This document shows positions 1 through 6,136 of a stretch of DNA of 8,949 bases, in pieces. Position numbers and translations under genes: made by a program. The stretch is from the NCBI GenBank assembly GCA_900321955.1, contig ONXX01000066.1, forward strand, positions 1-8,949, given 5' to 3'. The notes beneath the pieces were generated by a model. The model made no database searches, was not told the DNA's origin, and saw only the letters and a list, made by a program, of their open reading frames with translations. Source of the stretch: an uncultured Bacillota bacterium (GTDB taxonomy: Bacteria; Bacillota_I; Bacilli_A; Erysipelotrichales; Erysipelotrichaceae). Position 1 is the stretch's first letter; every line of letters begins with the position of its first letter.

Positions 1-867
1 AAGCTGCGGGATCATGCCGCCGCGCCTGATGCCATACTGCCCCTTGGCAAAGACCACGCATAAGCGCATCAGGGAATCGAAATTCTGCGAATAATCTTCG
101 GCGATTGAGGCCACCAGATAAGACAATTCCCTTAAAATGCGTTCGATCTCCTCTTCCCTGTCCTGCATGAGCGAAATCTTGCGGTTGTTTCCTTCAATGA
201 AGGAAGCCGGTTCCACATAAAAGGCCAGACCGGAAGAAGAGGAACCGTAGGTGTAGCCCTGATATTTATTCTTATCGGAATTCTTGATTAAAAAGGTAAT
301 GCGGTCGTTTCTTAAATAGATGGATGGTTCCTGCAAAGAAGCACCGTGCTTATCGATAAAGGAATGTGCCCGGTTGTAGAGGTCCTTCTCACAGCGTTCC
401 AGATCCAGATTGAGTTGGCGCAGACGGTCGGAAGCATCGTCCTTGATCTCACCGGAATTATCGATGCAGCGTTCGATCTTTTCAAAAACCGCAGGTTTCA
501 GATTGATGGAATCCGGGTAGTCCTTGATGGAAAGCTCATCGGAAAATTTTCCAAAGGCCTTTACAATACGGCTGCAGTGATTGTGAAAAACCAGAACGTT
601 TCTTAATTCCGGCCCGTTCAGCATCATGCCCTTATCCGCTTTTTCTAAAAGGTCGTTGACATTGCGGATGCCGTCAAAGCCGATGTTGACATTCTCTTTA
701 AGCAGCTTTAACGCTTCAGCTGTTTCTTTTCTGGCCTTGCGAATGGCCAAGGGATTGAAAGAGACATCTTCTTCCATGATAAAAATGCGCGATTCTTGAA
801 TCGGCGCAAATTCACAAACCTGTTTTTTAATGACATCTAAGTCAAGATTGGAATAGGAATCAGTCAT
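1..867 (-). CDS. mutS2: MutS2 family ATPase, N-terminal part (partial)
   Basis: This is the first 289 codons of MutS2, open from ATG 867 to the window edge with no internal stop; the family is usually about 780 residues. The visible part corresponds to the MutS core/lever and clamp region. Recognisable stretches are the opening NLDLDVIKKQVCEFAPI, then GFDGIRNVNDLLEKADKG, the SGEIKDDASDRLRQLN segment leading into a helical arm, and SSSSGLAFYVEPASFIEGNN, the equivalent of the family's SASGATLFIEP block. The Walker ATPase and Smr nuclease domains would lie beyond the window. MutS2 proteins bind branched DNA and suppress recombination in some species; in B. subtilis MutS2 acts on collided ribosomes. 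Which role applies here cannot be read from this part. The ATG lies inside the end of cvpA (8-base overlap), with an AAGGAG ribosome site in the last cvpA codons, so the two are probably translationally coupled. Confidence 0.9.
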   Translation of the reverse strand, partial: MTDSYSNLDLDVIKKQVCEFAPIQESRIFIMEEDVSFNPLAIRKARKETAEALKLLKENVNIGFDGIRNVNDLLEKADKGMMLNGPELRNVLVFHNHCSRIVKAFGKFSDELSIKDYPDSINLKPAVFEKIERCIDNSGEIKDDASDRLRQLNLDLERCEKDLYNRAHSFIDKHGASLQEPSIYLRNDRITFLIKNSDKNKYQGYTYGSSSSGLAFYVEPASFIEGNNRKISLMQDREEEIERILRELSYLVASIAEDYSQNFDSLMRLCVVFAKGQYGIRRGGMIPQL

Positions 868-1498
868 CTTTCTCCTTGATCGAGATCAGCCACTCTTTGA
901 ACTCCTGACGATACGAATCGATATCGATACCCTCACCGTCAAATTCCGCATTGGAATCATAGATCTTCTCGACGATATATTCAAAAGCCTGATCGGAATA
1001 ATAGCTCACATATTTCAATAAGGTATTCTCTTTGATGGCTTTGCCGTTTTTGATTAAAGGTGTGCTCAACAGCATCGATAAAGCCAGAACGATGAGTGTG
1101 CCGTTCACCACGCCCAACAAAGCACCGAAAATGCGGTTGATGCCGCCGATGACCGGAATCTTGTTGAAACCCTTTACCAGCAAAGAGACAAACAGATACA
1201 GCAGTCTCATGATCAGAAAGATGATCAGGAAATAAGCAGCCGTATTCAAAAGAGAATTCAGATTCAGCACTTTGTTTAACAAGGCGTACTTGTCGGAAAC
1301 CTTGCTGATATCAAACAGCTGGAACAAAGAAGCCAGTACAGGAGCGGCAAACCAGGCGATGAAAAGCGCCAGTGCCGTGTAGAGCAGTGATACCAGTTCA
1401 TATAAAAGACCCCGCTTATAACCCAGATAGATCATCAGCAGATAGATCGCAACGATAAAGATCGAGATACCGATAAAAAAGCTTTCCGGAATAACCAT
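860..1498 (-). CDS. cvpA: CvpA family membrane protein
   Basis: This is a 212-residue integral membrane protein with four predicted hydrophobic segments at about residues 7-25, 33-58, 85-108 and 124-146, followed by a soluble charged C-terminal tail of about 65 residues. Two family signatures are visible: GYKRGLLYELVSLL (26-39) between the first two helices, and FNKIPVIGGINRIFGALLG (111-129) leading into the fourth. CvpA proteins are named for a role in colicin V production in E. coli; in Firmicutes the biochemical function is unsettled, and envelope homeostasis is one suggestion. It heads a two-gene unit with mutS2, as in B. subtilis where a cvpA-like gene (yshB) lies upstream of polX and mutS2; polX is missing here. 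The start at 1498 is preceded by AT-rich sequence without a Shine-Dalgarno motif, and a TAAAAT hexamer ends 6 bases before the ATG. Family assignment is firm, function is not. Confidence 0.88.
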   Translation of the reverse strand: MVIPESFFIGISIFIVAIYLLMIYLGYKRGLLYELVSLLYTALALFIAWFAAPVLASLFQLFDISKVSDKYALLNKVLNLNSLLNTAAYFLIIFLIMRLLYLFVSLLVKGFNKIPVIGGINRIFGALLGVVNGTLIVLALSMLLSTPLIKNGKAIKENTLLKYVSYYSDQAFEYIVEKIYDSNAEFDGEGIDIDSYRQEFKEWLISIKEKDD

Positions 1499-1504
1499 AT
1501 TTAA

Positions 1505-1533
1505 ATTTTATCGCAATTGACAATATTTATAAA
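1505..1533 (-). promoter_or_regulatory. Candidate cvpA-mutS2 promoter, possibly leaderless
   Basis: On the minus strand a TAAAAT hexamer (1510-1505) lies 6 bases before the cvpA ATG. A weak -35-like TTTATA (1533-1528) sits 17 bases upstream of it. If TAAAAT is the -10 element, transcription would begin at or within a base or two of the start codon. No purine-rich ribosome site is present. The -35 is poor, so this is a moderate call resting on position and on the missing ribosome site. Confidence 0.4.
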
Positions 1534-1548
1534 ACTTTGTTTTATACT
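1517..1548 (+). promoter_or_regulatory. Candidate rnhC promoter, possibly leaderless
   Basis: A perfect TTGACA (1517-1522) is followed by TTTATA (1541-1546, spacer 18) or TATACT (1543-1548, spacer 20). Either -10 choice puts the transcription start at about 1552-1556, essentially on the rnhC ATG at 1556. There is no Shine-Dalgarno sequence between the promoter and the ATG. The TTG of the -35 box is in frame with rnhC but has no ribosome site, and reading from it would add 13 residues not expected for the family. Confidence 0.55.
1528..1546. repeat. 8-3-8 inverted repeat, candidate operator
   Basis: TATAAAAC and GTTTTATA form a perfect dyad with a 3-base centre (TTT) in the 57-base gap between divergent cvpA and rnhC. 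It covers the spacer and -10 start of the rnhC promoter and the -35 position of the candidate cvpA promoter. This suits a shared operator. The region is AT-rich, so a chance palindrome is possible. No regulator gene is present in the window. Confidence 0.4.
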
Positions 1549-1556
1549 AAAGTATA
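1543..1556. repeat. Short dyad TATACTAAAGTATA at the rnhC start
   Basis: A 6-2-6 perfect inverted repeat overlaps the rnhC -10 region and the first base of its ATG. It also overlaps the right arm of the larger dyad by four bases. It could be part of an operator or simply a by-product of the -10 sequence being mirrored; on its own it is weak evidence. Confidence 0.25.
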
Positions 1557-2404
1557 TGAGCAATTTTTCCTTTAAACTCGATGACAAAAAGATCGCACAG
1601 ATCAAAGAAACTTTCAAAGAATACATCAAGCCCAACAGCAACGAGTATGTGGATACCTTCATTCAGAAAGAAGATCTGACCATCACCATCTACAAATCCC
1701 GGAAAGTCGTCTTTCAGGGAAATGATGCCTTCTTTTACGCCTCAGCCTACCTCGATGCCAAGAAGACAAGACAAGCCGGATCGGATGAAGTCGGTACCGG
1801 TGACGTCTTTGGTCCGGTCATTGTAACGGCGGCAATCATAGAAGAAGATGATTACGATTTCATTGAAGAAAACCATATCACCGATTCCAAGCAGCTCAAC
1901 GATTCCTTCATCCGAAAGATCGGACCGGAACTCAGGAAACGTTTCAAGCATTCCCTGCTGATCCTGGATAACCATACCTACAACCGGGTCCATGAGACAG
2001 ACAATCTCAATGCCATCAAAGCCAAGATGCACAACAAAGCCTATCTCAATATGCTGGCCAAGGGCTATCAGATCCCAAAGGCTGCCTATGTCGACCAGTT
2101 TTGTTCTGTCGATGATTACTATCGCTACCTGGTGAATGAAAAGGAAGTCTATCACGACCTGGTCTTTGAAACCAAAGCAGAATCCAAATATCCGGCCGTT
2201 GCCGTGGCTTCGATGATCTCCCGCTATGCCTTTCTTGAATATATGGATGCCCTGAATAAGAAATACGGCATTGAATTTCAAAGAGGCTCATCCGATCTGG
2301 AGACGATCGATAAGCAGATCCGCTTCATGATCGAAAAGTTCGGCAAAGACGAACTGGCCAATGTCGCGAAACTGCATTTTAAGAATTTCGATAAATATCG
2401 TTGA
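1556..2404 (+). CDS. rnhC: Ribonuclease HIII
   Basis: RNase HIII, 282 residues, cleaves the RNA strand of RNA-DNA hybrids such as R-loops and primer remnants in the cytoplasm, using divalent metal. Residues 1 to about 65 are the TBP-like substrate-binding domain typical of HIII, ending in the SRKVVFQG strand. The catalytic domain follows with GSDEVGTGDVFGP (75-87), which distinguishes HIII from HII. Catalytic acids visible are D77, E78 and D180 (AYVDQF); the fourth aligns with E209 in KAESKYPAVAVASMISR, where HII has Asp. ATG 1556 is chosen because its product MSNFSFKLDDKKI begins where family members begin. A longer in-frame TTG at 1517 coincides with the -35 box. No ribosome site precedes the ATG, so the mRNA may be leaderless. 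It diverges from cvpA-mutS2, as in B. subtilis, and is followed 32 bases later by proS on the same strand. Confidence 0.93.
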   Translation: MSNFSFKLDDKKIAQIKETFKEYIKPNSNEYVDTFIQKEDLTITIYKSRKVVFQGNDAFFYASAYLDAKKTRQAGSDEVGTGDVFGPVIVTAAIIEEDDYDFIEENHITDSKQLNDSFIRKIGPELRKRFKHSLLILDNHTYNRVHETDNLNAIKAKMHNKAYLNMLAKGYQIPKAAYVDQFCSVDDYYRYLVNEKEVYHDLVFETKAESKYPAVAVASMISRYAFLEYMDALNKKYGIEFQRGSSDLETIDKQIRFMIEKFGKDELANVAKLHFKNFDKYR

Positions 2405-2413
2405 TGATATAAT
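2405..2413 (+). promoter_or_regulatory. Extended -10 promoter for proS
   Basis: TGATATAAT, a perfect TGN-TATAAT extended -10, begins directly after the rnhC stop codon. No good -35 is visible 17-18 bases upstream, which extended -10 promoters tolerate. It would start transcription near 2420, giving a leader of about 17 bases that still contains the GAGAGGA ribosome site (2424-2430). proS could thus be read from this promoter as well as from rnhC. Confidence 0.5.
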
Positions 2414-2436
2414 GATTTAGATTGAGAGGATATACT

Positions 2437-4119
2437 ATGAAACTGAAAAACGCCTACTTCTACACTTTGCGTGAAGATGCCCGCGATGAAGATTCGATCA
2501 GCGGCAATCTTCTGGTCAAAGCCGGATATATAAAGAAGACCTCTGCCGGCGTCTACATGATGCTGCCGCTGGGTCTTGCCGTACAAAACAAGATCGAAAA
2601 CATCATCCGCCGTCATATGAATGAGACGGGTGCACAGGAAGTCAAGATGCCTGCTTTGATTGCTGCCGAATACTATGAGGAATCCGGCCGTATGAAAGGC
2701 TTTGGCCCTTCGATCTTCAAGCTCAAGGACCGCAACGACAAAGATATGGTCTTAGGTCCGACGCACGAAGAACTCTTTGCCTATGCGGCAAAATCAATGA
2801 TCAAGTCCTACAAGAACATGCCGTTCAATCTCTACCAGTTCCAGACGAAGTTCAGAGATGAACCGCGTGCCAGATTCGGTTTGGTCCGTGTCAAGGAATT
2901 TGTCATGAAAGACGCCTACTCCTTCGATGCCGATGAAAAAGGATTGCACGAAAGCTACATGAAGATGTTCAATGCCTATAAGAAGTCTTTTGATGAAATG
3001 GGCATCAATTACCGCATCGTCAAGGCTGACACCGGCGTCATGGGCGGCCTGCTGTCGGAAGAATTCCAGGCGATTGCCCCGCTTGGCGAAGATACCGTCA
3101 TCTATTGCGATGACTGTGATTACTCTTCCAATCTGGAAGTTGCCAAGACAGTACGCGGTGAAAAGCACGAAAAGAAGGATCCCCTTCCGATGCAAGAAGT
3201 GGAAACGCCGCATTGCGAATCCATCGAAGCTGTCGCCAAATACCTGCACATCGACATGAAGGATACCGTCAAGGCCTTATTGATGAATGTCGATGGCGAA
3301 TTCGTCGTCTTCTTTATCAACGGTGAAAGAGAACTCAACGAATCCAAAGTCCTCAAGCTCTTAAAAGCAAATGAAATCAATTTCGCTGACGATGCCCTGA
3401 TCGCCACTTCCAACGCTGTTCCGGGCTATTGCGGTCCGATCGGCTTAAACTGCAAAGTCGTCATTGATGAAGAAGTATTGGAAATGTCCAACTTCTGCTG
3501 CGGTGCCAACAAGAAAGGCTTCCATTGCATCAATGTCAATCCATCCGATATCCGCTACGATGTATGCGGTGATATCGTCAATGCCAAGGAAGGCGACCTC
3601 TGCCCGAACTGCGGCAAACCATTGAAGTTTACCAAGGGCATCGAAGTCGGCAACACCTTCAAGCTGGGAACGAAGTATTCCAAAGCCATGGGTTTGCAGT
3701 ACGCGGATGTTGAAAACAAACTGCAGGATGTCTGGATGGGCTCCTATGGCATTGGCTTAGGCAGAACGATGGCCGCCATCGTCGAACAGAACCACGACGA
3801 AAAAGGCATCATCTGGCCGGAAAATATCGCACCATACAAATACATCATCCTGATCATGTCTTCCAAAGACGAGACACAGAATAAAGTCGCAAATGATCTA
3901 TATGACAAGCTCACCGGCAAAGGTGTTGAAGTCATACTGGATGACCGCGATGAAAGACCGGGCGTCAAATTCAATGATGCGGAACTGATCGGTATTCCAT
4001 ACCGCATCACCGTCGGCAAAAAAGCCGGCGAAGGCATCGTTGAATTCAAAGCCCGTACGGCAGAAGCTGCTGAAGAGCTCAGCATCGAAGAATTATTAAA
4101 GAAAATTGGCGTTGAATAA
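2437..4119 (+). CDS. proS: Prolyl-tRNA synthetase, bacterial type
   Basis: ProRS, 560 residues from ATG 2437, charges tRNA-Pro with proline in the cytoplasm. It is the bacterial (E. coli-like) form with an editing insertion. Class II motif 1 lies around 55-75. Motif 2 is FRDEPRARFGLVRVKEF (139-155). Motif 3 is GSYGIGLGRTMAAIVEQ (435-451). The YbaK-like INS domain between motifs 2 and 3 runs from about 225 to 380; it contains K279 (DTVKALL), the position of the E. coli editing lysine, and the PGYCGPIGL loop, so deacylation of Ala-tRNA-Pro is expected. The anticodon-binding domain starts near 468. CxxC pairs at 224/227 and 389/392 flank the INS domain. GAGAGGA ends 6 bases before this ATG; an in-frame TTG at 2422 overlaps that ribosome site and is unlikely. 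The gene follows rnhC and converges on thrS. Its last codons form the left arm of the terminator. Confidence 0.97.
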   Translation: MKLKNAYFYTLREDARDEDSISGNLLVKAGYIKKTSAGVYMMLPLGLAVQNKIENIIRRHMNETGAQEVKMPALIAAEYYEESGRMKGFGPSIFKLKDRNDKDMVLGPTHEELFAYAAKSMIKSYKNMPFNLYQFQTKFRDEPRARFGLVRVKEFVMKDAYSFDADEKGLHESYMKMFNAYKKSFDEMGINYRIVKADTGVMGGLLSEEFQAIAPLGEDTVIYCDDCDYSSNLEVAKTVRGEKHEKKDPLPMQEVETPHCESIEAVAKYLHIDMKDTVKALLMNVDGEFVVFFINGERELNESKVLKLLKANEINFADDALIATSNAVPGYCGPIGLNCKVVIDEEVLEMSNFCCGANKKGFHCINVNPSDIRYDVCGDIVNAKEGDLCPNCGKPLKFTKGIEVGNTFKLGTKYSKAMGLQYADVENKLQDVWMGSYGIGLGRTMAAIVEQNHDEKGIIWPENIAPYKYIILIMSSKDETQNKVANDLYDKLTGKGVEVILDDRDERPGVKFNDAELIGIPYRITVGKKAGEGIVEFKARTAEAAEELSIEELLKKIGVE

Positions 4120-4136
4120 TCAACGCCAATTTTTTG
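4102..4136 (+). terminator. Intrinsic terminator embedded in the proS 3' end, probably bidirectional
   Basis: AAAATTGGCGTTGA (4102-4115) pairs perfectly with 4120-4133 around a 4-base loop, giving a 14-bp stem followed by a T run to 4135. The left arm encodes the last residues of ProRS and the proS stop codon TAA (4117-4119) falls in the loop. On the minus strand the same stem begins a few bases after the thrS stop and is followed by TTTTCTTTAA, so it likely ends thrS transcripts too, with a weaker U tract. Confidence 0.9.
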
Positions 4137-5888
4137 TTATTTTCTGTCTTTAATCTGTTCGACGATCCTATCGACAAATTCGTCAAGCGGAAGTGATTCC
4201 GAACCCTCAACGCCATAGCGGCGGATATTGACGGTCTTGTTTTCAACTTCATTGTCACCGACAACCAGCTGATATGGAATCTTATTCATCTGGGCTTCTC
4301 TGATCTTATAGCCCAGTTTTTCGTTACGGCTGTCGACATGGACTCTGACACCCTTTGCCTTCAAAGCTTCGGCTACTTCATAGGCATAATCCGCCTGCTT
4401 TTCAAAGTGGACCGGAATAATGACGGCCTGCTTTGGTGAAAGCCATACCGGGAAAGCGCCCTTGGTTTCTTCAATCAGATAAGCAGTGAAACGATCAAAG
4501 GTTCCGAATATTGCACGATGCAAAACGACCGGTGTCTTCTTTTCGCCGTCCGTATCGACGTAGGTCAGTTCAAATCTTCTCGGCAGCAGGAAGTCAAGCT
4601 GGCAGGTAGACAGCGTAATTTCCGGGCCGATGGCCGGTTTGACTTCAACGTCAAGCTTCGGTCCATAGAAGGCAGCTTCGCCGATTGCTTCAAAGTATTT
4701 GACACCCAAAGAATTCAAAACTTCTCTGAGCTTGGCTTCCGCCTCATTCCACATCTGATCATCATCGAAGTACTTTTCCTTGTCTTCCGGATCTCTTAAG
4801 GAAAGACGGAACTTGTAGTTCTTGATGCCGAAGTCACGGTAAACATCCAGAATCAGGGTGACGACTTTCTTGAACTCATCGGCTATCTGATCCGGCGTGA
4901 CAAACAGGTGCGCATCATTCTGGCACATGCAGCGAACTCTTTCCAGGCCCTTGACGGCACCGCTCGCTTCATAACGGAAGTCGGTCGCAAATTCACCGAT
5001 TCGAACCGGCAGGTCTCTGTAGGAATGCAGTTTGTTCTTGTAGATCAGCATGTGGTGCGGACAGTTCATCGGTCTTAAAACGAATTCTTCGTTGTCGACC
5101 TTCATCGTCGGGAACATGTTGTCCTTATAGTGATCCCAGTGTCCGGAAGTCTTGTAAAGATCGACGGTACCGACACATGGCGTATAGACATGTTCGTAGC
5201 CGAGCTTCTGCTCCTTCTCATAGATGTAGTTTTCCAACTGTTTACGGATGATTGCACCGTTTGGTAACCACATCGGCATACCCGAACCGACCAAGACGTG
5301 ATTCATGAAGAGTTCCTGTTCCTTGCCGATCTTGCGGTGGTCTCTCTGCTTGGCTTCTTCGATCTCCGCCAGGCAGGCATCGAGGTCTTCCTGATTATAG
5401 AAGGCAACGCCGTAGATTCTCTGCAGCATCTTGTTCTTGGCGTCATTCTTCCAGTACGCACCGGAATATTTCAGGAGTTTGAAATACTTGATTTCTTTGA
5501 CCGACTCAACGTGCGGACCACGGCAAAGGTCAGTAAAATCACCCTGGGTGTAGCAGGAAATAACGGTCGAATCATCCATGTGGTTGATCAGATCGATCTT
5601 GTATTCATCATCCTTGAACATCTCCAGGGCTTCTTCCCTGCTGATTTCTCTGCGGACGATGCGCTTGCCGTCTTTGGCAATCTTCTTCATTTCCTTTTCG
5701 ATCTTCGGAATGTCTTCGTCACGGATCGAATCTTCGCCTAAATCGATGTCGTAATAGAAACCTTCGTCAATGACCGGTCCGACCCAGAATTTGGCATGCG
5801 GATACAGATGCTTGACAGCCTGCGCCAGAAGATGGGCACAGGAGTGGTTCAGCTTATGCAGTTGTTCGTCTTCTTTGATATTGATCAT
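4137..5888 (-). CDS. thrS: Threonyl-tRNA synthetase lacking the N-terminal TGS domain
   Basis: ThrRS, 583 residues, attaches threonine to tRNA-Thr and edits Ser-tRNA-Thr. The protein starts directly at the N2 editing domain: HSCAH (H15, H19) and CRGPH (C122, H126) match the metal/editing motifs HxxxH and CxxxH. Catalytic zinc ligands are C276 (MNCPHH), H327 (DAHLF) and H457 (VLHRAIFG). Motif 2 is [17 protein letters not shown] (305-321) and motif 3 [11 protein letters not shown] (457-467). The anticodon-binding domain runs from about 485 to the end. Canonical bacterial enzymes of about 640 residues carry a further 60-residue TGS domain; here the space upstream is the T-box leader, so it is truly absent. 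AGGAGG (5898-5893) lies 4 bases upstream of the ATG. Expression is likely controlled by the T-box. The 3' end converges on proS with a 17-base gap holding part of the shared terminator. Confidence 0.97.
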   Translation of the reverse strand: MINIKEDEQLHKLNHSCAHLLAQAVKHLYPHAKFWVGPVIDEGFYYDIDLGEDSIRDEDIPKIEKEMKKIAKDGKRIVRREISREEALEMFKDDEYKIDLINHMDDSTVISCYTQGDFTDLCRGPHVESVKEIKYFKLLKYSGAYWKNDAKNKMLQRIYGVAFYNQEDLDACLAEIEEAKQRDHRKIGKEQELFMNHVLVGSGMPMWLPNGAIIRKQLENYIYEKEQKLGYEHVYTPCVGTVDLYKTSGHWDHYKDNMFPTMKVDNEEFVLRPMNCPHHMLIYKNKLHSYRDLPVRIGEFATDFRYEASGAVKGLERVRCMCQNDAHLFVTPDQIADEFKKVVTLILDVYRDFGIKNYKFRLSLRDPEDKEKYFDDDQMWNEAEAKLREVLNSLGVKYFEAIGEAAFYGPKLDVEVKPAIGPEITLSTCQLDFLLPRRFELTYVDTDGEKKTPVVLHRAIFGTFDRFTAYLIEETKGAFPVWLSPKQAVIIPVHFEKQADYAYEVAEALKAKGVRVHVDSRNEKLGYKIREAQMNKIPYQLVVGDNEVENKTVNIRRYGVEGSESLPLDEFVDRIVEQIKDRK

Positions 5889-5903
5889 AAATCCTCCTGA
5901 AAT

Positions 5904-5945
5904 AAAAAAGGCGGCACAAAGGTCGCTGTAAAGCGAGGTACCACC
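5904..5945 (-). terminator. T-box attenuator terminator before thrS
   Basis: GGTGGTAC (5945-5938) pairs with GTGCCGCC (5917-5910), including two G-U pairs. The stem is extended by the inner TCGC/GCGA helix and followed by six T residues (5909-5904). It uses the bases of the T-box bulge and is therefore mutually exclusive with the antiterminator. It forms when tRNA-Thr is charged and stops transcription 15 bases before the thrS ATG. Confidence 0.9.
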
Positions 5946-6098
5946 TTATTTTCTTACTTGAACTCTTAACGCGAGTAACGTCTTCCCATTACGGAGAAAC
6001 TCATAAGTAGTAACGTTTATCCCCTGTCAGATGTTTGCACCGGCCACATCCTCTCTCCAGACAGAAAGACAAGGTCATGTCTTAATCGTTGTTTTCTA
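5904..6098 (-). promoter_or_regulatory. T-box riboswitch leader of thrS
   Basis: The untranslated leader of thrS senses uncharged tRNA-Thr. The T-box core AAGGTGGTACCTCG runs from 5947 to 5934. The antiterminator is canonical: AAGG (5947-5944) pairs with CCTT (5922-5919), the 7-base bulge TGGTACC (5943-5937) binds the tRNA acceptor end, and TCGC (5936-5933) pairs with GCGA (5926-5923). The U before ACC in the bulge suggests a tRNA discriminator A. Distal Stem I is clear: CTGTC (6064-6060) with GACAG (6028-6024), a GAGAGAG bulge region, and GATGT (6050-6046) with ACATC (6034-6030) enclosing a GGTGCAA loop. A stem ACTC/GAGT precedes the T-box. The specifier should be a Thr codon on the 3' side of Stem I. 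ACT at 6011-6009, followed by A, is the best candidate; ACG at 6016-6014 and ACT at 6008-6006 are alternatives. I could not fold the lower Stem I with confidence. Confidence 0.93.
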
Positions 6099-6104
6099 AA
6101 AAAT

Positions 6105-6133
6105 ATTATAGATTCTTAAAGATCATTTTTCAA
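6105..6133 (-). promoter_or_regulatory. thrS promoter
   Basis: TTGAAA (6133-6128), a 17-base spacer and a perfect TATAAT (6110-6105) form a strong vegetative promoter. The predicted start is near 6098, giving a leader of about 210 bases that contains the complete T-box. The -35 box begins three bases after the stop codon of the upstream hydrolase gene, leaving no room for a terminator between them. Confidence 0.85.
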
Positions 6134-6136
6134 CAA

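Noticed and set aside
346..606. 86-codon open frame on the plus strand near the left end
   Set aside because: It lies opposite the MutS2 reading frame, which is continuous through this stretch and clearly recognisable.
1517..1555. A 13-residue N-terminal extension of RNase HIII from TTG 1517
   Set aside because: The TTG is part of a perfect TTGACA -35 box, has no ribosome site, and the extra residues are outside the family's normal start.
1742..2281. 179-codon open frame on the minus strand inside rnhC
   Set aside because: It lies opposite the conserved RNase HIII catalytic domain and its translation resembles no family.
2422..2436. Upstream TTG start for proS
   Set aside because: It overlaps the GAGAGGA ribosome site of the ATG at 2437, and the product from the ATG begins like other ProRS.
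5298..5741. 147-codon open frame on the plus strand inside thrS
   Set aside because: It is antisense to a strongly conserved gene, has no ribosome site or family likeness, and reflects codon bias of the real gene.
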